Shown here: piece after piece, positions 18,319-27,658 of the stretch
Layout of the letters: each line of letters starts with the position of its first letter
Numbering within the stretch: position 1 is the first letter of the stretch
DNA from: a virus
Virus record (IMG/VR): IMGVR_UViG_3300044716_000883
Location: 115,382-179,381 of that record
Length of the DNA stretch: 64,000 nucleotides
Reading direction: 5' to 3' (one strand)
Program-made: the position numbers and the translations under genes
The notes under the pieces: model-generated
The model's database searches: none
Told to the model about the DNA's origin: nothing
The model's input: only the letters and a program-made list of their open reading frames with translations

Positions 18319-19154
18319 TAAGATTAGTTACAGTAACAGGTTCTCGTACCAATACACTTTGGCATATGCTAAGTTATTATAAAGACTTAGTTGATGAAAT
18401 ATACGTTGTTGTATATGAATGGGAAGGATTTAGTACATACGATGATGTATTATCTATTACAAAACAATTCCCAAACGTTCGTATTGTAGATAGAGTAGTA
18501 GCAGAAAAATACAATTGGGAAACCGTTACTGCCTTATACAATAAAACAAAAATGCTACACCCTAATGATTGGTGGGTCGTTTCAGACGATGATGAATTTC
18601 ATGTATATTCAAAAGATTTAAGAGAAATTATAGCAGATTGTGATACAAATGGGTGGGATGTAGTACGGGGTGGGTTTATTGATAGAATAGGCAAAAACGG
18701 AACATTTCCTGAAATAACCAATGACGAAGATATATTTAAACAATTCCCTTTAGCTGGATTTTTTAGATACCCCTTAAGCGGTGCTTGTCCAAATAAAGTT
18801 TGTATATTGAAGGGTTATATAGAAATAACACCAGGACAACACTATGCAAAAATAGATGGACATACAACATGGAAATGGCAAGGATGGAATCATCCATTAA
18901 TTGCTCCTGTTCGTGGGTATAATGTTCAAGTTCATCATTTTAAATGGGATAATACATGTGTAGAAAGAATAAAAGCAGTAGCTAATATCAAACAATTATA
19001 CTCATATTCAGATGAATATAAAAAAATGTATCAGGCATTAAGAAGTAATAACTTTGAAATTGATATTACGGATAGTAGATTTATGATTGAAGAAGTTGGT
19101 ATTTGGGGATATAATCAATGGGACAAATTATTTAATATAATATTATCAATATGA
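18315..19154 (+). CDS. Glycosyltransferase-like protein (GT-A, SDDDEF motif)
   Basis: A 279-residue protein. It begins with a strand and loop (MIRLVTVTGSRTNTLWHMLSYY) and has a clear acidic motif in WWVVSDDDEFHVY (~residues 90-102), fitting the DxD-type site of GT2/GT92-like enzymes. Later HHFKWD and WKWQGW segments are candidates for the acceptor side. The start overlaps the methyltransferase stop and the end overlaps the small gene that follows. The sugar specificity cannot be read from the sequence. Confidence 0.6.
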   Translation: MIRLVTVTGSRTNTLWHMLSYYKDLVDEIYVVVYEWEGFSTYDDVLSITKQFPNVRIVDRVVAEKYNWETVTALYNKTKMLHPNDWWVVSDDDEFHVYSKDLREIIADCDTNGWDVVRGGFIDRIGKNGTFPEITNDEDIFKQFPLAGFFRYPLSGACPNKVCILKGYIEITPGQHYAKIDGHTTWKWQGWNHPLIAPVRGYNVQVHHFKWDNTCVERIKAVANIKQLYSYSDEYKKMYQALRSNNFEIDITDSRFMIEEVGIWGYNQWDKLFNIILSI

Positions 19155-19348
19155 CACAAGAAGAAAAAGAAAAAGAACAATTAGTTCTTGAACAACGTAA
19201 AGTTAAAGCATTAGAAAAAATTGCCACTACGTTAGACGCACTTACATGTTGGTTTGAAGAAATTGACAAAGATGAGTGGAGTGATAGGATTCAATTCTAC
19301 CTATCAGAATTTCATGAAGCCTCTGTAAAGAAGGAAGATAGTGAATAA
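19151..19348 (+). CDS. Small charged helical protein
   Basis: A 65-residue protein, strongly charged (TQEEKEKEQLVLEQRKVKALEKIA), then ALTCWFEEIDKDEW. It looks like a single long helix with a short tail. It overlaps the genes on both sides by 4 and 8 bases, so it belongs to the glycosyltransferase operon and may help complex assembly. The function is not recognised. Confidence 0.6.
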   Translation: MTQEEKEKEQLVLEQRKVKALEKIATTLDALTCWFEEIDKDEWSDRIQFYLSEFHEASVKKEDSE

Positions 19349-20636
19349 ACTGGGTGTAATAGTACCTTATAGGAATAGATATGAACAATTAACTGCGTTC
19401 AAAGAATCTATTACAAAGTATCTTGAATCCAAAAACATAAACTTTGAATTAATTATAGTTGAGCAAGATAATGCTAAACTTTTTAATAGAGGTATGTTAC
19501 TTAACATTGGATTTAAGTATGCTAAGAAACTTAAATGCAATTATGTTGTACTCCATGATGTGGATATGCTACCAATTGGTGTAGACTATTCTTATTCAGA
19601 TACACCTATACACTTAGCTACCGATAATATTCCATTTGAATCCTATTTCGGTGGTATTACATTATTCCCATCAGAATTATTTGAAAAAATAAATGGATTT
19701 TCTAATTTATATTGGGGTTGGGGATTTGAAGATGATGATTTACGATATAGATGTATAAAAAATAATATCCCATTCCAGAATATTATAGCTGATACATTTA
19801 CAAACGAGAAACTACCCATTTTTAATGGGATTGATGCCTATGCAACTATACCAAACGTTATAAATTATAATAGAAATTTTAAAATAGAATTAGATATTAA
19901 TTTAGATAGAGTCATTTATAATGTAGAAACACAATTTGATGAGTTTCCTATACTAACCATAGAGGGATATGATTTTAAGCTTTTCTATAATTCTTTTAAT
20001 AGATTTTATCTACAACTTTTTGATAAAAAGGGTAACTATTATGATGCACATTCAGACATTGTAACAACATCAAATAATAAAATAAAAATAGAATATAATA
20101 AAACTGATAAAACAATTATTTTTATAGTAAATGGTGTTCAAAATATTATTCAACTTTCAAATTATATACATAATTACTCTAACATAGATAATATAATAAT
20201 TGGTTCGGATAACATAAAAGAAAACTTTTTTAAAGGAACTATAAATGAATTTTTATTGAAAGAAAATGATGATGTAAAAATACATTATAAAAACTATAAT
20301 ATCACTAAATATAAATTTACTGACATTTCAGATAATAAAACTGATGGTAAATTTTTTAAAGTTTATTTAGATTATTTTAAACCATTTGTAAATCACTATT
20401 CATATATACCATTTAGACGAAGTAGTAAACTTTTAAAATTGGAACATGAAGATTGTGGATTTAACAATGGTAGATGGCAGGATGATAACAGTAGGTGGAA
20501 TCAATTGAGATATAACAATGAAGTACAATTAGGACATCACGATGGTATTGATGATGGGTTAACTACTTGTGTAGATTATAAAGTGTATAGCAAAATAAAA
20601 GATAATAAAATAACTCATTTAAATGTAGGAATATGA
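19341..20636 (+). CDS. GT7-type galactosyltransferase-like enzyme with inserted LamG-like domain
   Basis: A 431-residue protein with a GTG start, preceded by an AAGGAAG ribosome-site-like run. Residues 1-~150 carry the beta-1,4-galactosyltransferase pattern: VIVPYRNR, FNRG, the metal site HDVDMLP (D73, D75) and the donor/acceptor motif YWGWGFEDDD (124-133). Residues ~155-345 look like a LamG jelly-roll (NFKIELDINLD, FIVNGVQN, IIIGSDNIKENFFKGTINEFLL). Residues ~350-431 return to a GT7-like C-terminal part (LEHEDCGFNNGRWQDD, DGIDDGLTTCVDYKV). It is thus a lectin-like domain placed inside a transferase. It overlaps both neighbours. Confidence 0.75.
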   Translation: MNKLGVIVPYRNRYEQLTAFKESITKYLESKNINFELIIVEQDNAKLFNRGMLLNIGFKYAKKLKCNYVVLHDVDMLPIGVDYSYSDTPIHLATDNIPFESYFGGITLFPSELFEKINGFSNLYWGWGFEDDDLRYRCIKNNIPFQNIIADTFTNEKLPIFNGIDAYATIPNVINYNRNFKIELDINLDRVIYNVETQFDEFPILTIEGYDFKLFYNSFNRFYLQLFDKKGNYYDAHSDIVTTSNNKIKIEYNKTDKTIIFIVNGVQNIIQLSNYIHNYSNIDNIIIGSDNIKENFFKGTINEFLLKENDDVKIHYKNYNITKYKFTDISDNKTDGKFFKVYLDYFKPFVNHYSYIPFRRSSKLLKLEHEDCGFNNGRWQDDNSRWNQLRYNNEVQLGHHDGIDDGLTTCVDYKVYSKIKDNKITHLNVGI

Positions 20637-22069
20637 AACTAGGAGTATGTGTGCCTTATAGAAATAGAGAAGCACATTTAAAAGAATTTGTACCTCGCGT
20701 AGGAAAATTTTTAGAAGAAAGAGGCATTGACTACTGCATGTATTTTGGCCATCAGGTAGATGACAAATTATTTAACAGAGGTGCTATGAAAAACATAGCA
20801 GCTAAACATGCTTTTGAGGATGGATGTGATTATATTGTATGGCACGATATTGATATGATCCCTGTAGATGATCATTGTGATTATTCTTTCCCTAAAGACA
20901 ATCCACGACATATAGCAGTTAATATTTCTAAACACAATTACCATTTAAAGTATGAAGATTACTTTGGTGGTGCTGTTATATTCTCAAAAGAACAAGTAGA
21001 AAAAACCAATGGTTATTCTAATGATTATTGGGATTGGGGTATGGAGGATGATGATTTGTTTTGGAGGTGCATATATGAAGGATATGCTAACATTAGTTAT
21101 CTAGATTATAAAGATAAAACTAATACTTATTTAAGATTTAATGGGTATGATTCTCATGTTAAAGTCCCATCAAGTCCTACTTTAAAAGACCTAACACATC
21201 GATCCCACACCATATCAATATTAGTTAGAGCCTTCCAGCAACAAGATAAAATGTCTATTTACTTGATAGGATCTGATAATAAACAATTTGTTGAATACCC
21301 TATATTAAGAAGACCAGGATATGACTATAGTATTTCTTATAATAATTCTAGAGCATATACTTCAATGTTATGGAATACATTTAATAAACCTTACTATCAA
21401 TGGATGAAACGCTTTGAAAACCAATGGAGTTGGGTAACAATAGCTACCGATGCTTATGAGAAAAAAATTCATGTCTATATGAATGGAGTTGAATCACAAT
21501 CATCATCAGGCACAGGTACTGATTCTCCAGCTATCTATGAAGGTAATTTAAAACGTTACATGGATATGGATTATTATTTAGGTACATCCCCCTTTTTGGG
21601 AGATGATAATCCTGGAAAATATTTTAAAGGAGACATGTCTAAACTAATGATGTGGGATAGGTGTTTGAGCGAAGAAGAAATATTATCTTCATTTAATAAT
21701 ACGATAGATGGTTTAGTACTTGACTATGATTTTAGTCATGACAAACTATTAAAGGATCAAACAGGAAATAATAATAATGGCTTAGTAACAAGCTGCTTTA
21801 AACTAGAAGAAGAAATAAAAGTACCAAACACAGTTGTCCCTTATAGAACACCGGGCCGTATGGATTGTTTAGAACATCCTGATGAAGGATTTCATGAAGG
21901 ATCTTGGATAAAAGGTAAAACAACGGCTCGTAATGAGGAAAGATTTATAATGCAAATGCAACAAGGTACAATTGATTATAAAAATGATGGTATGAATACT
22001 TTAAAATATACACTAGTAAATGTTGAAGAAATAACACCAAAAGCTAAATTAATTAACGTAGTGTTGTAA
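20633..22069 (+). CDS. Second GT7-type enzyme with inserted LamG-like domain (paralogue)
   Basis: A 478-residue paralogue of the previous gene, which it overlaps by 4 bases. It has CVPYRNREAHL, WHDIDMIP (D72, D74) and YWDWGMEDDD (132-141). The insert at ~155-385 is a clearer LamG domain: FNGYDSHVKVP, TISILVRAFQ, WSWVTIATD, IHVYMNGVE, YYLGTSPFLG and the closing MMWDRCLSEEEILSSFN, which matches the LamG ends in the fibre genes. The C-terminal part (RMDCLEHPDEGFHEGSW, KNDGMNTLKYTLV) completes the GT7 core. Probable sugar transfer to a glycan that the LamG domain also grips. Confidence 0.8.
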   Translation: MKLGVCVPYRNREAHLKEFVPRVGKFLEERGIDYCMYFGHQVDDKLFNRGAMKNIAAKHAFEDGCDYIVWHDIDMIPVDDHCDYSFPKDNPRHIAVNISKHNYHLKYEDYFGGAVIFSKEQVEKTNGYSNDYWDWGMEDDDLFWRCIYEGYANISYLDYKDKTNTYLRFNGYDSHVKVPSSPTLKDLTHRSHTISILVRAFQQQDKMSIYLIGSDNKQFVEYPILRRPGYDYSISYNNSRAYTSMLWNTFNKPYYQWMKRFENQWSWVTIATDAYEKKIHVYMNGVESQSSSGTGTDSPAIYEGNLKRYMDMDYYLGTSPFLGDDNPGKYFKGDMSKLMMWDRCLSEEEILSSFNNTIDGLVLDYDFSHDKLLKDQTGNNNNGLVTSCFKLEEEIKVPNTVVPYRTPGRMDCLEHPDEGFHEGSWIKGKTTARNEERFIMQMQQGTIDYKNDGMNTLKYTLVNVEEITPKAKLINVVL

Positions 22070-22077
22070 TATTTATT
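22069..22077 (+). promoter_or_regulatory. ATATTTATT box before the radical SAM gene
   Basis: It overlaps the stop of the GT7 gene and lies 18 bases before ATG 22096. It fits the genome-wide junction motif, and a new transcript may begin here. Confidence 0.4.
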
Positions 22078-22095
22078 ACAAGTAAACAAACAAAT

Positions 22096-23574
22096 ATGTC
22101 AGAAGAATTAAGGTTATGGAGGGATAAAAATCTCAACAAAGTTAGTAAAAGCTTTTGTGCCGCCAAATGGTTAAATGCTAGTTTGCACCTAGGCCATGGA
22201 TTTACAAATTCATGCCATTTACCTCTACCCCACCCTGTTGATTTAGAAGAAATCAAGAAAAATCCATCAGCACTTCATAATACTCAGCATAAGAAAGAAA
22301 TGAGAAAAATGATGCTAAAAGGTGAACGTCCCGCTGAATGTTCATATTGTTGGAAAATTGAGGACATAGGTAGAGATAATATTTCGGATCGTGTTTATAA
22401 GAGTAAAATTTATTCTAAAGAAGATCTTAATCGTATTGCAAAAACTCCATTCCATGAGGATGTGAATTTAAAAACTGTAGAAATTAGCTTTGACAGAACA
22501 TGTACATTTGCTTGTTCTTATTGTAATGCTGGTTATAGTACAACATGGGGTAAGGAAATTAATAAATTTGGACCCTATCAGAAATTTAAAACAGTTTCAG
22601 CAGAAGCATACCAAAATGATGGGTCATGGGCCGACAAGTATGGTAAACATAGTCAGTTTAATCCTTATGTTGAAGCATTTTTAGCTTGGTGGCCTGAGTT
22701 ATCTAAAGAGTTACAAGAAGTAAGAATTACAGGTGGTGAACCAAGTGCTAGTCATAATTTTTGGAACTTTATTGAAACTCTAAAGCAATATCCCGCTGAA
22801 AATATGGCGTTGGCTGTTAACTCTAATCTAGGAATGGATCAGAAAACTCTAGAGAGAATGATCCAAATGACTAAAGATATTAAAATTAAAGAATTTGACT
22901 TATATACAAGCAATGAAGCTGTAGGAGCTCATGCTGAATATATTCGTGATGGATTAAAATATGATGTATGGAGACAAAATCTGGTAACATTTATTGAAAA
23001 TGCCAAATTTAGATCCGTTACTATAATGATGACTATTAATAGCCTATGCCTATTCAGTATAGATGAATTTTTAGATGACATGTTAGTGCTGAAAGAAAAA
23101 TACGGACCTAACAGACCAAATGTAGATTTAAATATTTTACGTTGGCCTGGATTTATGTCTCCTTTAGCTTTACCTGATGATATTAAAAAATCACTTCATA
23201 CTAGATTAAAAAGATGGTACAATAAAAATAAAAAGAATCCATTATTTAGTACAGGGGAAAAAGCTCAAATTGAACGTTTAATAGATTATATTGAAGTAGT
23301 TCAAAAAGGACATAACTATACTGAAGATGATAAAAGTTTATTATTGCATGATTTTAAATCATTTTATAAACAATATGATTTTAGACGTGGTAAAGACTTT
23401 AAAATGACATTCCCTGAATTAGCTGAATGGTATGATACTTTGGTTGTAGACCAAGACATACCATCAGTTGAAATGAAAGATGGATCTATAACTCACTTTG
23501 AAAAAGGTGTCTATATACCACCCCCAGGAACAATACCACCCCCAGAATTAAAACTACCACCCAAATTAATATAA
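22096..23574 (+). CDS. Twitch-type radical SAM protein
   Basis: A 492-residue protein. The radical SAM cluster motif CxxxCxxC is C136, C140, C143 in RTCTFACSYCNAG, followed by a GGEPSAS element (ITGGEPSAS) for SAM binding. The N-terminal part carries further cysteines (C21, C40, C82, C85 in ECSYCWKIED), and YCNAGYSTTWGKEI is characteristic of phage twitch-domain radical SAM proteins as I know them. The C-terminus is a Pro-rich tail (PPPGTIPPPELKLPP). The reaction is unknown; in this island it could alter a sugar or a peptide. It directly abuts the epimerase gene. Confidence 0.85.
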   Translation: MSEELRLWRDKNLNKVSKSFCAAKWLNASLHLGHGFTNSCHLPLPHPVDLEEIKKNPSALHNTQHKKEMRKMMLKGERPAECSYCWKIEDIGRDNISDRVYKSKIYSKEDLNRIAKTPFHEDVNLKTVEISFDRTCTFACSYCNAGYSTTWGKEINKFGPYQKFKTVSAEAYQNDGSWADKYGKHSQFNPYVEAFLAWWPELSKELQEVRITGGEPSASHNFWNFIETLKQYPAENMALAVNSNLGMDQKTLERMIQMTKDIKIKEFDLYTSNEAVGAHAEYIRDGLKYDVWRQNLVTFIENAKFRSVTIMMTINSLCLFSIDEFLDDMLVLKEKYGPNRPNVDLNILRWPGFMSPLALPDDIKKSLHTRLKRWYNKNKKNPLFSTGEKAQIERLIDYIEVVQKGHNYTEDDKSLLLHDFKSFYKQYDFRRGKDFKMTFPELAEWYDTLVVDQDIPSVEMKDGSITHFEKGVYIPPPGTIPPPELKLPPKLI

Positions 23575-24564
23575 ATGAAAATACTAATAACAGGGGTAGC
23601 AGGATTGTTAGGATCAAGACTAGCCAACTGGATTATTCTAAACCACCCAGAAGCTGAAGTTGTTGGTATAGATGACTTAAGCGGAGGGTATAGAGAAAAC
23701 ATTCCATCTAAAGTAAATTTTTGGCAAATGAACTTAGTGGATCATCCAATTGAAAATTGCTTTGAAAATCATAAGTTTGATTATGTTTTTCATTTTGCGG
23801 CTTATGCTGCTGAGGGATTATCTCCTTTTATTAGAAAATTTAACTATGAAAATAATTTAGTAGCTACTTCTAGAATAGTAAGTAATTGTATAAAATACAA
23901 TGTAAAAAGATTAGTATTTACTTCTAGCATGGCTGTATATGGTCACGGTAATAGAGAAAGATTTGATGAAAATCAAACACCGAAACCTATTGATCCTTAT
24001 GGCATAGCAAAATATGCTTGTGAAATGGATATACAGGTAGCTGGTGAACAACATAGTTTAGATTGGTGTATAATTAGACCACATAATGTATACGGTATTA
24101 ATCAAAATATTTGGGACAAATATAGAAATGTATTAGGTATTTGGATGTATCAACATCTTAATAATAAACCTATGACTATATTTGGTGATGGAATGCAAAC
24201 AAGAGCTTTTAGCTATATTGATGATATAGTAGAGCCATTATGGAAAGCAGCTATTGAACCAAAAGCATCTAAAGAAATTATTAATTTAGGAGGTATTATT
24301 GGATATACTATTAGTGAAGCCAATACTATAATAAAAAATATTATCGGAGGAGGTATTACTGAGTTTAAAGAAGCTAGACATGAAGTTAAACATGCTATCC
24401 CTACATACCAGAAATCTATTAATATATTAGGATTTGAACATAAAACTGACTTACACTATGGTTTAATTAAAATGTGGGAGTGGGCTCAAGTACAACCAAA
24501 ACGAGATCGTTTTATTTGGCCTAGTTACGAATTAGATAAAGGAATATATAAATTTTGGCAGTAA
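23575..24564 (+). CDS. NAD-dependent sugar epimerase/dehydratase (extended SDR)
   Basis: A 329-residue protein of the usual length for UDP-sugar 4-epimerases. The NAD site GVAGLLG spans residues 7-13. FTSSMAVYG (115-123) and the catalytic Y142-xxx-K146 (PYGIAKYA) are intact. The later NLGG and SINILGF elements are also family-typical. It probably converts a nucleotide sugar (UDP-Glc/GlcNAc type) for the transferases nearby; the exact substrate cannot be told. Its ATG follows the previous stop directly. Confidence 0.85.
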   Translation: MKILITGVAGLLGSRLANWIILNHPEAEVVGIDDLSGGYRENIPSKVNFWQMNLVDHPIENCFENHKFDYVFHFAAYAAEGLSPFIRKFNYENNLVATSRIVSNCIKYNVKRLVFTSSMAVYGHGNRERFDENQTPKPIDPYGIAKYACEMDIQVAGEQHSLDWCIIRPHNVYGINQNIWDKYRNVLGIWMYQHLNNKPMTIFGDGMQTRAFSYIDDIVEPLWKAAIEPKASKEIINLGGIIGYTISEANTIIKNIIGGGITEFKEARHEVKHAIPTYQKSINILGFEHKTDLHYGLIKMWEWAQVQPKRDRFIWPSYELDKGIYKFWQ

Positions 24565-25904
24565 TGATATTCATGTATGAAGATAAAAAGCATTTTTCAA
24601 ATTTTACAGCATGTAATGATGTAAATGCTTCTGGTATTAAAAGATTTGGCAGGTCTCCATTAATTGGAGCTATGACAAGTACATTAACTTGGATAGAAGG
24701 ACAAACAATAACTTTTAGATATGAAGAATCTTTTCCACAACTTGAATTATTAGATGTAAACAAACATAAAGATACAATACACTATATAATCCCCTCTGGA
24801 GTTAATCACAATCCTAAAGATTGGGCTGGTGGTTATCCACCAAGTGAAGGTAGAAGTTTGTTTGATTATTTAAATAATAAGTATTTAAAAGATTTAAGAA
24901 ATAATGAAGCCTTTTTATTGTTAGATCAAAGTTTAGAAGGATATCATGCTCCTTGGTTATGGGACTTTTTCCATTCTGAATGTGATAGAAAAGGTTTTAA
25001 TCCTTTTAATATCATATATGTAACAGGAGATATAATAGCATCTGAAACTTATAGTAAATGGGCAGATGAAAACAATATTCCTCCTACAAATAGAATGTTA
25101 GTATTAGGATACCCTCACTTTCAAATAGATGTTTTTTTAAATTCTAGTAATAAAGTTCATTTATTTAAAGATCCATTACCTAGTTTTGAGGATCATATTA
25201 AACACAAAACTGAAAATTTAAATGATATTAAAACATATGCTTGTTTAAATAAACGTTTACGAGCCCATAGAATATGGTTTTATACTTACTTATATTACAA
25301 TAATCTACTAGATAAAGGATTAGTAAGTATGAATCCATATAATTCAAATATGTTAATACAGTGGGAAGAAAAAAAGATGGAAGAAGAAAGATTTGCTGAA
25401 CCTTTAAAAATACTGCCACTAAATATTTATGGAAAGTCTAATAAAGAACTAGGTGATAATTTCTACATAACCCGATTTAACCCAGAAGTATGTTTAGATA
25501 CATGGGTAAATGTAGTACCTGAAGCATCATACGGTGATTTAGATGGTAATGTTTTCTTAAGTGAAAAAATATTTAAACCTATTGCATGTAATCATCCATT
25601 TATTGTTTTAGGTAGTAAAGGAAGTCTAAAAGAATTAAGAAAATTAGGTTATAAAACATTTGATGGTTGGATAGATGAATCTTATGATGAGTTAAGTACT
25701 TGGGAGCGATTTGAAGCTATTATAGATGCTATTAAAAAAATAGATGCTATAGAAGATAAATTAGAATGGTATAAATCTATGGAACCCATTATCAAACACA
25801 ACTATGAAACTCTAAAAAGAAATGTTTTAAACGAAGCACCACCCGCATTTGATAAAATAAAAGAACGTTATTTAACTCGTTATTCAAGTAATTGCAAAAA
25901 CTAA
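24564..25904 (+). CDS. Putative glycosyltransferase (GT-B/fucosyltransferase-like C-terminus)
   Basis: I prefer the ATG at 24564, which overlaps the previous stop (TAATG), to an upstream TTG at 24555. The protein is 446 residues. The C-terminal third has VFLSEKIFKPIACNHPFIVLGSKGSLKELRKLGYKTF, similar in layout to the donor-binding SEK..KP..HPF motif of GT10-like and exostosin-like transferases. It shares this with the gene at 27636, marking a paralogue pair. The N-terminal half is not recognised. No signal peptide is seen. Confidence in the enzyme class is modest. Confidence 0.5.
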   Translation: MIFMYEDKKHFSNFTACNDVNASGIKRFGRSPLIGAMTSTLTWIEGQTITFRYEESFPQLELLDVNKHKDTIHYIIPSGVNHNPKDWAGGYPPSEGRSLFDYLNNKYLKDLRNNEAFLLLDQSLEGYHAPWLWDFFHSECDRKGFNPFNIIYVTGDIIASETYSKWADENNIPPTNRMLVLGYPHFQIDVFLNSSNKVHLFKDPLPSFEDHIKHKTENLNDIKTYACLNKRLRAHRIWFYTYLYYNNLLDKGLVSMNPYNSNMLIQWEEKKMEEERFAEPLKILPLNIYGKSNKELGDNFYITRFNPEVCLDTWVNVVPEASYGDLDGNVFLSEKIFKPIACNHPFIVLGSKGSLKELRKLGYKTFDGWIDESYDELSTWERFEAIIDAIKKIDAIEDKLEWYKSMEPIIKHNYETLKRNVLNEAPPAFDKIKERYLTRYSSNCKN

Positions 25905-25908
25905 TATA

Positions 25909-26832
25909 ATGTACAGATGGCAATATAAAGATATTAATATAACTAATGATTCTAAAATAATAATAGGATTAGGAGATAGTTTTACTCAAGGACAAGGAGC
26001 ATGTGATGTCCATGTTTGGGAAAAATATAATTGGGATTTAAAAGACATGCAAAGTAAATATGAAAAAGATATATTACCTTTTGAGTATGAAGGAGCATGG
26101 GTCAATCAATTATGTAAAAATCATATGCCTGATTGGATTCCAATTAATTTTGGAATGAGAGGATGCGGTAATAGAGCCACCACAAAACAACTCTATTTAC
26201 ACCCAGATTTAGGTATAGAAAAAGCAAAAGAAAAAATAGTAATATTTGCTGTTACTGGTTTTGAAAGATTTGACTTTGTAAATAAATCATTTAATGATCA
26301 CCATCAATTTTTTGCTATGTGGCCAAGCCCCTGGAGTGATGGAGCTACAAATAAAAAATTATGGGAAGCCTACCATGAGGATATCTTTGATGAACGTTTT
26401 TCAATAGTTGAAGCTTTATTAAATATATGTGAAGTTCAAACATGGTGTAAAGCAAATAATGCTAAATTTATATTATGTAGTGCCTTTAATAGTAATTTAA
26501 ATAGAAAATATTTTGAAAAATATCTAAGAAAAGATAATAATTCTAATTTAAGTTTATTAAACCTAATAGATTGGAATGATATCTTCAGACCTCAAGGATT
26601 TGAAAGTTTTACTGATATGTTAGTTCATTATGAGAATAGAGAAGATTTAAAAGGAGGTGGCTTTTACATGTGGGCCCATGAGCAAAAGAAAGGAACACCT
26701 GAGGGGTATTTTACTCCATGTGCTCATCCGTCTTATAAAGGACATAAACTAATAGCTGAATCCATGTATGAATATATTCAAAATAATTTTAAAAATATAA
26801 ACCAACCAAAACAATCAATTAATATAATTTAA
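25909..26832 (+). CDS. SGNH/GDSL-type hydrolase
   Basis: A 307-residue protein. The nucleophile block GLGDSFTQGQG puts Ser at residue 24. Block II/III-like segments follow (NFGMRGCGNRA, VIFAVTGFERFDF), and a C-terminal CAHPSYKGHKLIAE supplies the catalytic His. These enzymes cleave esters, often acyl groups on sugars. It is the first of three SGNH-like genes in this cluster. A glycan deacylase role is inferred from context. Confidence 0.8.
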   Translation: MYRWQYKDINITNDSKIIIGLGDSFTQGQGACDVHVWEKYNWDLKDMQSKYEKDILPFEYEGAWVNQLCKNHMPDWIPINFGMRGCGNRATTKQLYLHPDLGIEKAKEKIVIFAVTGFERFDFVNKSFNDHHQFFAMWPSPWSDGATNKKLWEAYHEDIFDERFSIVEALLNICEVQTWCKANNAKFILCSAFNSNLNRKYFEKYLRKDNNSNLSLLNLIDWNDIFRPQGFESFTDMLVHYENREDLKGGGFYMWAHEQKKGTPEGYFTPCAHPSYKGHKLIAESMYEYIQNNFKNINQPKQSINII

Positions 26833-26833
26833 T

Positions 26834-27658
26834 ATGAATCAATTTCCTCATTTCCCTTGGTATTTTAATAAAAAAGAATTCTTTAAAATGAACACATCTG
26901 TTGCGCCAGAAATGGATTTTTATCCTGCTGACCATAAAGATGCTTATGAAAAAAATCTGAAAACCCAACCAGAAGACTGGCATTATAGAACTAAAAAAAT
27001 TAAATATAAACTTAATTCACTTGGGTATAGAGCCCCAGAATTTAATACTATTAAATGGAATGAATCTGTAGTTTTATTTGGTTGTTCTTGTACATTTGGA
27101 ATTGGAGTAGATGAAGATGAAACTATATCTCATTACTTAAATGAAAAACTAGATAGACCTGTTATAAACATGGGATGGCCTGGTGGTTCTAATATGAATA
27201 TGTTAATGAATTCTTTAGTGTTATCTCAATCAAATCAAATACCTTATGCTATAGTATTTTTATGGAGCACAACAGATAGACTTCCTTTATTTACTGATAG
27301 ACAGGTTTATAATGTCGGGCCTTGGGATTCTAATGAAAATAAAAAAAATGTAGAATATAGAGATTCATATAATGATATTTCTAATGCTTTGTTTGAAAAT
27401 TATAACTTTTTTATTCAAAATGAAACTATGAATAGTTATTTTACATCTCAATTTGCTAAAGAAATATGGAAAGAAAAAACAAAATACATAACAGGTACTT
27501 TTTTCAATAACACTGCATTGTGTATGGATACACACCACGTATTTAAAATAGATAACAAAGCCAGAGATTTAGTCCATCCAGGAATAGAATCTAATAAATC
27601 AGCAGCTAGTAATTTAGCCCACTTAATAGAAAATTATGGAGTCAAAAATTTATTGTAG
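26834..27658 (+). CDS. SGNH-like hydrolase
   Basis: A 274-residue protein with the SGNH layout: VVLFGCSCTFGIGVDEDE with Ser85 as the likely nucleophile, PVINMGWPGGSNMNM as the Gly block, AIVFLWSTTDRLP as the third block, and DLVHPGIESN for the Asp/His pair. The first ~70 residues form an extra N-terminal region. It overlaps the next gene by 23 bases in another frame. It is probably an esterase or acyl-transfer enzyme acting on a glycan. Confidence 0.7.
   Translation: MNQFPHFPWYFNKKEFFKMNTSVAPEMDFYPADHKDAYEKNLKTQPEDWHYRTKKIKYKLNSLGYRAPEFNTIKWNESVVLFGCSCTFGIGVDEDETISHYLNEKLDRPVINMGWPGGSNMNMLMNSLVLSQSNQIPYAIVFLWSTTDRLPLFTDRQVYNVGPWDSNENKKNVEYRDSYNDISNALFENYNFFIQNETMNSYFTSQFAKEIWKEKTKYITGTFFNNTALCMDTHHVFKIDNKARDLVHPGIESNKSAASNLAHLIENYGVKNLL

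Noticed and set aside
24555-24563. TTG start for the transferase at 24564
   Set aside because: The TAATG overlap with an ATG is the pattern used elsewhere in the window.
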